Source: HGM12713 sp045588165
GTDB taxonomy: Bacteria; Bacillota; Clostridia; Oscillospirales; CAG-272
Direction of reading: 5' to 3'
Assembly: GCA_045588165.1 (NCBI GenBank)
Contig: JAZNDP010000066.1
Span: 1 to 64,000, forward strand
Length of the DNA: 64,000 bases
The number at the start of each line of letters is the position of its first letter. Position 1 is the stretch's first letter. The notes below the pieces were generated by a model. That model made no database searches and was not told the origin of the DNA. It saw nothing but the letters and a program-made list of their open reading frames with translations. The position numbers and the translations under genes were made by a program. This document shows positions 58,175-64,000 of this stretch, one piece after another.

Positions 58175-59122
58175 TCAAACGATTCGATTGGTTCTGTCGC
58201 CCGTCTCGTAAGCGCGGACGTTCTTGGCAATGGTTTCAATACACCGCGCTCTGGCTTCAATGGATCCCCAGGACATATGGGGCGTGAGGCATACGTTGTC
58301 CCGACCGAGAAGCCCATAAAAGGGATGATCCTTGCCAAAGGGCTCTATGGAGTAGACGTCACAGCCAAGACCTCCCAGCGAGCCATCCAGAATGGCGTCC
58401 GCCACGGCTGCCTCGTCGGTTACGGCACCCCGCGCCACGTTGATGAGAATGGCGCCTTTTTTCATGGTGGCGATCCGCTCACGGCTGATCATGCCCCTCG
58501 TCTCGGCGGTAAGGGGAACATGCAGGGAAATAATATCGGCTCTGCGGCAGATCTCGTCGATATCCGCCTGCTCATATCGGTCATCGGGCTTCCGTCGGCA
58601 GAGAAGGACGCGAGCGCCAAAGGCGGTTGCAAGCTCGGCAACACGGGAGCCGATGGATCCTCCGCCCACAACTCCCCATGTCAGCGAGGAAAGCTCGTGA
58701 AAAACGGGGGTGAGACGGTTTGCGATCCCCACCTCGGTATAGTTACCCGAATGAACGCAGGTGCGGTATTCGGTGAGGTGTGTGGCAAGGGTCAGAGCCA
58801 TTGCCAGGGTGATTTGGGAGACGCTGTCGGAGCAGTAGGCGGGAACATTGTAAAGAGCGATTCCCAGCTTCTCGCAAACGGCGGTGTCCACCGTGTCGTA
58901 GCCTGTGGAGCTGACGCAGATCAGGCGGAGAGAGGGTGCCTCGGTCAAATCAAATTGCTTCAGATTGACTTTGTTCAGTACCACGACCTCGGCATCACGG
59001 ATCCGATCCATCACCTGATGGGGATGAGTTTGCTTATATTCGGTGACCTCGCCTACGGCAAGCAGAGGGGTAACATCAATGTCCTCTCCCCAGGTAGCGG
59101 TGTCCAGCAGTACGATTTTCAT
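58175..59122 (-). CDS. D-2-hydroxyacid dehydrogenase
   Basis: 315 aa. NAD-binding motif GVVGGGSIGSRVAELATAFG, catalytic Arg in NVARGAV, Glu in the following segment and His in LTPHMSWGS. The family includes hydroxypyruvate/glyoxylate reductases and D-lactate dehydrogenases; the sequence context (CVSSTGYDTVD, YNVPAYCSDSV) suggests a hydroxypyruvate-reductase-like enzyme, but specificity is not proven. GGAGG precedes the ATG at 59122. It ends 99 bases upstream of ddh, which has its own promoter. Confidence 0.9.
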   Translation of the reverse strand: MKIVLLDTATWGEDIDVTPLLAVGEVTEYKQTHPHQVMDRIRDAEVVVLNKVNLKQFDLTEAPSLRLICVSSTGYDTVDTAVCEKLGIALYNVPAYCSDSVSQITLAMALTLATHLTEYRTCVHSGNYTEVGIANRLTPVFHELSSLTWGVVGGGSIGSRVAELATAFGARVLLCRRKPDDRYEQADIDEICRRADIISLHVPLTAETRGMISRERIATMKKGAILINVARGAVTDEAAVADAILDGSLGGLGCDVYSIEPFGKDHPFYGLLGRDNVCLTPHMSWGSIEARARCIETIAKNVRAYETGDRTNRIV

Positions 59123-59154
59123 GAAATCCCTCCATGCCTTGTTTTTCACCCTAT

Positions 59155-59183
59155 ATTGTATCACAGGGAAGGAAAAAAATCAA
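59155..59183 (-). promoter_or_regulatory. promoter for the hydroxyacid dehydrogenase
   Basis: Minus strand TTGATT (59183-59178), 17-bp spacer, TACAAT (59160-59155). It is back to back with the HAD promoter 10 bp away. Confidence 0.65.
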
Positions 59184-59192
59184 TCGGGAGCG

Positions 59193-59222
59193 TTGATTTC
59201 TCTGAAAAAAATGTGATAAAAT
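59193..59222 (+). promoter_or_regulatory. promoter for the HAD hydrolase
   Basis: TTGATT at 59193-59198, 18-bp spacer, TAAAAT at 59217-59222. Confidence 0.55.
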
Positions 59223-59249
59223 GAAGAAAAGTCAGATAAGGGGGCGAAT

Positions 59250-59873
59250 ATGGCGGAAATACGAAACGTAATTTTTGATATGGGTCAGGTGCTTCTTCAA
59301 TTTACTCCCGAGAGAATTTTCTCTCCCTTCTTTCCCGATCCGGAGGATCTGTCCGAGATCATACGTGTCATCTTTGATTCTGGGGAGTGGGTTTCCATTG
59401 ATACAGGGCTTGTTTCCGAGGAGAAAACGGTAGAGAGTTGGATTCGAACCCTTCCCGAGCATGAGGACGCAATCAAAGCGATGATGGCAACGTGGTATCG
59501 CGGTATGGTACCGGTGGAGGGAATGGAGAAATTGGTTGCCGAGCTGAAGGCGGCGGGATACCGTTGTTATCTGCTTTCCAATACCAGCGCGCGTTTTTTT
59601 GAATATGCCCACACGGTTCCGTCTCTGCGAATGATGGACGGCTACGTGATCTCCGCCATCGAACAGCTGATCAAGCCTGACCCCGCCATTTTTCGTCTGA
59701 CGCTGGAGCGATTCGGTTTGAGAGCGGAGGAGAGCTTCTTTGTGGATGATAACGCGCAGAACGTGGCAAGCGCCGCCACCTGCGGGATTCGGAGCTTTTG
59801 CTTTGAGAACTATGACGTCGCTGCATTGCGACTCGGTATGAGACAGGCAGGAATCCGCATAAAGGGAATTTGA
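59250..59873 (+). CDS. HAD-superfamily hydrolase (YihX-like)
   Basis: 207 aa. Motif I is VIFDMGQVL, where the second Asp of DxD is Gly, a variant common in YihX-type phosphatases. Motif II is LLSNTS, motif III includes Lys in IKPDPAIF, and motif IV is FFVDDNAQN. YihX acts on glucose 1-phosphate; the substrate here is unproven. GGGGG-type site upstream of the ATG. Confidence 0.9.
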   Translation: MAEIRNVIFDMGQVLLQFTPERIFSPFFPDPEDLSEIIRVIFDSGEWVSIDTGLVSEEKTVESWIRTLPEHEDAIKAMMATWYRGMVPVEGMEKLVAELKAAGYRCYLLSNTSARFFEYAHTVPSLRMMDGYVISAIEQLIKPDPAIFRLTLERFGLRAEESFFVDDNAQNVASAATCGIRSFCFENYDVAALRLGMRQAGIRIKGI

Positions 59874-59880
59874 CAAATAA

Positions 59881-59914
59881 AAAAAGAGTACGACTCTCGT
59901 CGTACTCTTTTTTA
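59881..59914. terminator. bidirectional terminator
   Basis: 14-bp stem 59881-59894 with 59899-59912, loop TCTC; between convergent HAD and acyl-CoA synthetase genes. Confidence 0.85.
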
Positions 59915-59915
59915 T

Positions 59916-61619
59916 TTACCGGATCTTGTTTTGGTACTCCTCTATGATCATGGCAGGAACCTCAAAGCGCTTGATCTTTTTGGAGGAATTTTTGGGAAAT
60001 TCCTTTTCGGTGATCAGCGCCACGTCGATCCGCTTGTAGGTTTGTACCGAGCTGTTCACCTCGGCAACGGCGGCGAGAATCTCTCTCTCCAGAAGAGCAG
60101 GGGCGTATCCCTCTCCCAACGCTTCGGCGGCGTATTCCGTATCGGGGCGGATGACGGCAACGATATCCATCTCTCCCTTTTTCTCATTGTTCATTGCCAA
60201 TACCACCGTCTCACCGATCAGAGGATTGCGGCAAAGATAGGACTCCAGCTCCTCGGGAAATACGTTTTTGCCGTTTGCGCGAATGATCACGTTCTTTTTT
60301 CGTCCCGTAATGATCAGAAATCCGTTTTCGTCAATATAACCCACGTCTCCTGTGTGAAGCCAGCCGTTTTTCTTGACCTCGGCGGTCAGATCGGGGCGGT
60401 TGTAATACCCCAGCATGACGTTGTCACCGCGGTAGCAGATCTCTCCCGTGCCGTCCTCGGCGGGGGAAAGAATCTTCAGCTCTCCCTCGGGAAGTACAAG
60501 ACCCGCAGAGCGGTCATTGAAATAAGAGTCGTGGTTGACTGCCGCCAAGGGAGCGGATTCGGTAAGACCGTAGCCTTGAATCACGTTCAGGCCAAAGGCG
60601 CGCATGCCCTTGATGATCTCGGGATCAATAGGGGCACCACCCGAAACCAGAAGGTTTAGCTTTCCACCAAAGGATTGATGGATCTCGGCAAATGCCTTCT
60701 TCTTTGCCGCCATACGGGCAGAGTAGGAGGGGATCTTGTCGGTCAGGGAAATCACGGTGCGTACCTTCTTCTCAATTCCCTTTTTTCGGATGTTTGCCCA
60801 GATCTTTCGGTACATGGTTTCGATCAGCAGCGGCACGCAAAGGATTTTCGTGGGATTGACCTCCTTTACGTTCTTCATAATATAACGCACACCCTGAGAA
60901 AAGGCAACGGAGGCACCCCGTGACAGCGGGTAGAGGAATCCGCAGGTGCATTCGTAGACGTGGTGCAGGGGAAGGACGGATAAGGCGCAATCCTCCGTAT
61001 CCACGTAAACCATACGTGCCAGCTGCCGTACCGTGTGACAGATATTTCTTTGAGAGAGCATAACGCCCTTGGATACGCCGGTGGTTCCCGAGGTAAAGAT
61101 CAGGGAACAAAGCGTATCGGTTTCAATGGAACGCTCGGCGTAAAGATTGCTTCCCGCAGACAGCAGATCGTGTCCCTCCACAATCAGAGCGGGGAGCTCG
61201 TCAAAACAGAAGGTAGGAACACAGGGAGGAACCTGACGAAGCTTCTCTTCATATTTTTTAGAGTAGAGGATCAGTCCCGCCTCGGACAGGTTGGCAATAT
61301 TGGCAAATTCCTCGACAGGAATTTCTTTGTCAACGGGAACCACAACGCCAAGACCGCAGACGGCGGTCATATAGGACAGACACCAAGCGTAGCAGTTCTC
61401 CCCCATCACAATGATGCGCTTGTCGCAAAAGCCTCTTGCCGCCAATGCTTCTCCCAGAGAAAAAACATCGGTCTTAAAACGAATAAAGCTAAAGCTTTGA
61501 TAGCTTCCGTCAATCTTTTGCAGGAAAGCGGGACGGGTTCCAAAACGGAGGGCGCTATTCTCCAGCATTTCCCGAAGATTATGGATCGGCGCTGTAGGGT
61601 AAAGACGATAGTTCGGCAT
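59916..61619 (-). CDS. AMP-forming acyl-CoA synthetase (long-chain type)
   Basis: 567 aa. ANL superfamily: P-loop IFTSGTTGVSKGVM, GYGLTESAPLAAVNH, HTGDVGYIDENGFLIITGRKK, and catalytic Lys in NSSKKIKRFEV. The insertion YRKIWANIRKKGIEKK is typical for long-chain fatty acyl-CoA or acyl-ACP ligases. The protein could activate exogenous fatty acids or act in a lipid repair route. AAAGGAG is eight bases before the ATG. An isolated gene without clear partners. Confidence 0.9.
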   Translation of the reverse strand: MPNYRLYPTAPIHNLREMLENSALRFGTRPAFLQKIDGSYQSFSFIRFKTDVFSLGEALAARGFCDKRIIVMGENCYAWCLSYMTAVCGLGVVVPVDKEIPVEEFANIANLSEAGLILYSKKYEEKLRQVPPCVPTFCFDELPALIVEGHDLLSAGSNLYAERSIETDTLCSLIFTSGTTGVSKGVMLSQRNICHTVRQLARMVYVDTEDCALSVLPLHHVYECTCGFLYPLSRGASVAFSQGVRYIMKNVKEVNPTKILCVPLLIETMYRKIWANIRKKGIEKKVRTVISLTDKIPSYSARMAAKKKAFAEIHQSFGGKLNLLVSGGAPIDPEIIKGMRAFGLNVIQGYGLTESAPLAAVNHDSYFNDRSAGLVLPEGELKILSPAEDGTGEICYRGDNVMLGYYNRPDLTAEVKKNGWLHTGDVGYIDENGFLIITGRKKNVIIRANGKNVFPEELESYLCRNPLIGETVVLAMNNEKKGEMDIVAVIRPDTEYAAEALGEGYAPALLEREILAAVAEVNSSVQTYKRIDVALITEKEFPKNSSKKIKRFEVPAMIIEEYQNKIR

Positions 61620-61765
61620 ATGAATCTCCTTTGATTTTTATTGATGTAACATTGAGTGCGCAACAATTCGCCTTTGGTATTATACCATGATTATGGACGG
61701 ACTGTGTGAATGATATGTAAACAAGATTGAAATTATTTTGCTTTTTTGGGGAAAGGAGGAAATAA

Positions 61766-61834
61766 GTGTTTATATTCTCTTCCGTTTTGGCGCATACTAA
61801 CGAAAAAAGCATGGAAGGAGAAGCCGGTGAATGA
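61766..61834 (+). CDS. possible 22-codon leader ORF coupled to the PTS gene
   Basis: A GTG at 61766 follows a perfect AAAGGAGG site by six bases. The frame ends in TGA at 61832-61834, overlapping the PTS ATG as ATGA. The peptide (MFIFSSVLAH at its start) has no recognised family. It may couple translation, or be chance. Confidence 0.35.
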   Translation: MFIFSSVLAHTNEKSMEGEAGE

Positions 61835-63987
61835 AATCGGAATCGAAAAATAAGGAGGGGAGAATCGTCTCCCCGATAAACGGAAAAACCGTGCCCTTGG
61901 ATGAGATCGGCGATCCCATTTTCTCGGAGCGGATTCTGGGAGACGGTTGCGCGATCCTGCCCGACGGGGGAAAGGTATACAGTCCGGTGAGAGGACGCGT
62001 TACCTCCGTGGCGGATGCCAAGCACGCTTACGGATTTGAGTCGGATGAGGGACAGGAGGTGTTGGTCCATATCGGTCTGGAAACCGTCTCCCTGAGGGGA
62101 GAGGGTTTTATCAGCCACGTGAAGGTAGGAGATCGGGTTCGCGCGGGGGATCTTGTGGCAGAGGTGGACTGGGAGCTGCTTCGCAGTCGTGGATTGTCTA
62201 CCCTGACTCCTGTTTTGGTTTGTAACGGAGTCGAGGGGGACCGTCAGGAGTTTCCCTCGGGAGACGTGCGTATCGGCGACGAGCTGTTGAGGACGGTTCC
62301 CGTGGCGGAGAAGGTATCAGGGAGTATAAAGCGGAAAAAGGAGAAGAAGGGAGTCAATTTCGATTTTCTGCAGAAGCTCGGTAAGGTGCTGATGGTGGTC
62401 ATTGCCGTTATGCCGGCCGCCGGCCTTGCCATCAGTCTCGGAAAGCTGATCGGTCTTGCGGGAGCGGACATTGGTTGGGTAAGCACGGCGGGCACCATTC
62501 TGGAGAACATTGGTTGGGCGATCATCAGCAACCTACACCTGCTCTTTGCCGTTGCCATCGGAGGATCTTGGGCAAGAGATCGGGCGGGAGGCGCCTTTGC
62601 GGCTGTGGTGGCATTTGTTCTGATCAATAATATTACCGGATCGATTTTCGGCGTTACCGCGGATATGCTTGCCGATCCCGAGGCGGTGACACATACCCTT
62701 TTTGGGGAGGAAATCGCCGTAAACGGATATTTTACCTCGGTGTTGGGCTCACCGGCTCTGAATATGGGAGTATTCGTGGGTATTATCGCCGGCTTCCTCG
62801 GTGGGATTCTTTACAACAAATTTTATAATTTTCGCAAGCTGCCCGATGCGCTCTCCTTTTTCAACGGAAAGCGCTTCGTGCCCTTGGTCGTGATTTTTTG
62901 GTCGATTCTCGTTTCCTTCGTTTTGGCAATTATCTGGCCCGTGGTTCAGCATGGAATCAATGCCTTTGGCGTGTGGATCGCCGATTCGGCTGACACCTCT
63001 CCTGTTTTGGCACCCTTTATTTACGGGACGCTGGAGCGCTTACTGTTGCCCTTTGGCTTGCATCACATGCTGACGATTCCCATGAACTATACCTCCTTTG
63101 GTGGCACCTATATCATTCAGACGGGCGCGTCGGCGGGTACGGCGGTCTTTGGGCAGGACCCTCTGTGGCTTGCCTGGGTCACCGACCTGATCAATCTCAA
63201 AGGAGCGGGGGATACCGCGGCTTACGAGGCACTGCTGAACGGAGTCGTTCCCGCCCGCTTCAAGGTGGGGCAGATGATCGGCTCTACGGGACTTTTGCTT
63301 GGCGTGGCTCTTGCCATGTTTCGCCGTGTGGATCGGGAAAAGAGACGGCGTTACCGCTCTATCTTTTTCTCGGCGGCATTGGCGGTATTTCTCACCGGTG
63401 TGACCGAGCCCCTCGAATTTATGTTTATGTTCTGCGCGATTCCTCTTTATATCGTTTACGCGCTGTTGCAGGGAGCGGCTTTCGCTATGGCGGGAATTTT
63501 TGATCTGCGGCTCCACTCCTTCGGAAATGTGGAGCTCGTTACCCGTCTTCCCATATCCATCCAGGCGGGACTTACAAGGGACATTCTGAATTTCCTCATC
63601 GCCTCTGTCGTTTTCTTTGGCGTGGGATATTTCATAGCTTATTTTATGATCGGAAAATTCCGATATGCGACCCCCGGGCGGCTTGGAAACTATATGGATG
63701 AAAACGGAGAGGATTATACCGTGGAGAAAACCGAGCGTACCGCTCAGAGTGGAGACAGTCAGCCCGAACGGATTATTGCCCTTCTTGGAGGCAGGGAAAA
63801 TATCGAGCTGGTAGATTCTTGCATGACCCGTCTGCGGGTTACGGTCAGAGACCCCGATAAGGTAGCGGACGCGGAGGCGTGGCGTGCCGAGGGCGCTTTG
63901 GCTCTTGTGAAGAAGGGAACGGGAATTCAGGCGGTGTACGGTCCCAAGGCAGACGTGCTGAAGTCCGATATCAACGATCTGCTATGA
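61831..63987 (+). CDS. PTS sugar permease, EIIA-EIIC-EIIB fusion (glucose superfamily)
   Basis: 718 aa. Domain order is A-C-B. EIIA occupies about 1-160, with the phosphorylated His in VLVHIGLETVSLRGEGF. EIIC spans about 175-625 with ten hydrophobic helices and FLTGVTEPLEFMFMF. EIIB is C-terminal, with the phospho-Cys in DSCMTRLRV. HPr from 26325 would be its donor. The sugar is not readable; glucose, maltose, sucrose or GlcNAc-type substrates are possible. AAGGAG is ten bases before the ATG. The downstream gene overlaps its stop by four bases. Confidence 0.92.
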   Translation: MKSESKNKEGRIVSPINGKTVPLDEIGDPIFSERILGDGCAILPDGGKVYSPVRGRVTSVADAKHAYGFESDEGQEVLVHIGLETVSLRGEGFISHVKVGDRVRAGDLVAEVDWELLRSRGLSTLTPVLVCNGVEGDRQEFPSGDVRIGDELLRTVPVAEKVSGSIKRKKEKKGVNFDFLQKLGKVLMVVIAVMPAAGLAISLGKLIGLAGADIGWVSTAGTILENIGWAIISNLHLLFAVAIGGSWARDRAGGAFAAVVAFVLINNITGSIFGVTADMLADPEAVTHTLFGEEIAVNGYFTSVLGSPALNMGVFVGIIAGFLGGILYNKFYNFRKLPDALSFFNGKRFVPLVVIFWSILVSFVLAIIWPVVQHGINAFGVWIADSADTSPVLAPFIYGTLERLLLPFGLHHMLTIPMNYTSFGGTYIIQTGASAGTAVFGQDPLWLAWVTDLINLKGAGDTAAYEALLNGVVPARFKVGQMIGSTGLLLGVALAMFRRVDREKRRRYRSIFFSAALAVFLTGVTEPLEFMFMFCAIPLYIVYALLQGAAFAMAGIFDLRLHSFGNVELVTRLPISIQAGLTRDILNFLIASVVFFGVGYFIAYFMIGKFRYATPGRLGNYMDENGEDYTVEKTERTAQSGDSQPERIIALLGGRENIELVDSCMTRLRVTVRDPDKVADAEAWRAEGALALVKKGTGIQAVYGPKADVLKSDINDLL

Positions 63988-64000
63988 AGCTTCTGACGCT
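63984..64000 (+). CDS. start of a gene cut by the right edge
   Basis: An ATG at 63984 overlaps the PTS stop (ATGA) and codes MKLLT before the window ends. Downstream of PTS genes this start is often that of an endonuclease/exonuclease/phosphatase-family protein, but five codons cannot establish that. Translational coupling with the PTS gene is likely. Confidence 0.45.

Noticed and set aside
1..64000. CRISPR array, prophage, transposon or rRNA operon
   Set aside because: I saw no regularly spaced repeats, cas genes, integrase, transposase, phage structural genes or rRNA sequence.

Overview
The window is a gene-dense piece of a Bacillota (Firmicutes) chromosome, most likely an anaerobic, endospore-forming member of the Clostridia, probably from a gut-type habitat. 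The reasons are the gene order yicC-remA-gmk-rpoZ-priA-def-fmt-rsmB-rlmN-(PASTA protein)-rsgA-thiN, which matches the Bacillus/Clostridium core cluster; a very short spoVM; a CD1247-type protein next to efp; PTS sugar uptake; pyruvate formate-lyase; AGGAGG ribosome binding sites; and many promoters at or near TTGACA-17-TATAAT. No genus can be named from the sequence. There is no rRNA, CRISPR array, transposase or prophage in the window.

Layout. 1-5.3 kb: edge of a minus-strand gene, an SGNH esterase, prmC, a small membrane protein, mnmE, a D-amino acid aminotransferase, and the hidden sporulation gene spoVM. 5.4-19.2 kb: a degenerate asparagine-synthetase-like gene and a lipoprotein, followed on the minus strand by the large translation, nucleotide and replication-restart operon that starts at a perfect promoter in front of yicC. 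19.3-23.4 kb: efp with its Cys/Asp-rich neighbour, a hemolysin III homologue, a parallel beta-helix protein, tRNA-Ser(GGA) and a structured element carrying a duplicated tRNA-Ser 3' end. 23.5-28.8 kb: an ABC exporter with an unusual N-terminal module plus its DUF1854 partner, then the general PTS genes ptsI and ptsH and a small membrane protein. 28.8-34.6 kb: an orphan GyrB/ParE-like subunit, a YbaK-type deacylase, and pflB-pflA behind a ZTP (pfl) riboswitch. 34.6-44.6 kb: cysteine desulfurase, a lipoprotein, murD, a large MacB/FtsX-type ABC transporter, radC, a DUF378 protein, a type I toxin-antitoxin locus and nnrD. 44.7-50.9 kb: yceD-rpmF, a lipoprotein, ymdB, mrnC, a cyclophilin, an AraC regulator and a ygiQ gene interrupted by an in-frame amber codon. 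51.0-64 kb: a DUF1538 membrane protein with a double PII-like partner, yfcE-proA, a flavin reductase, DAHP synthase, ddh, a D-2-hydroxyacid dehydrogenase, a HAD hydrolase, an acyl-CoA synthetase and a PTS EIIABC permease that overlaps a gene leaving the window.

How the parts work together. The gene set points to fermentative sugar use: PTS permease, EI and HPr import sugar; PFL and its activase make acetyl-CoA and formate. The ZTP riboswitch ties PFL to one-carbon and purine demand. Ddh, Dat, MurD and ProA serve lysine, peptidoglycan and proline metabolism, and DAHP synthase opens the aromatic pathway. Most of the rest is translation and RNA housekeeping. HPr keeps His15 but has Lys where Ser46 is normally phosphorylated, so the usual Firmicute carbon catabolite switch is probably absent or different here.

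Most notable observations: the type I toxin-antitoxin locus at 43.37-43.68 kb, the spoVM gene too short for ordinary gene calling, the ZTP riboswitch before pflB, the kinase-less PASTA protein in the prkC position, the amber codon in ygiQ, HPr Ser46 to Lys, the PH-like/zinc-ribbon ABC exporter with DUF1854, and the DUF1538-PII pair.
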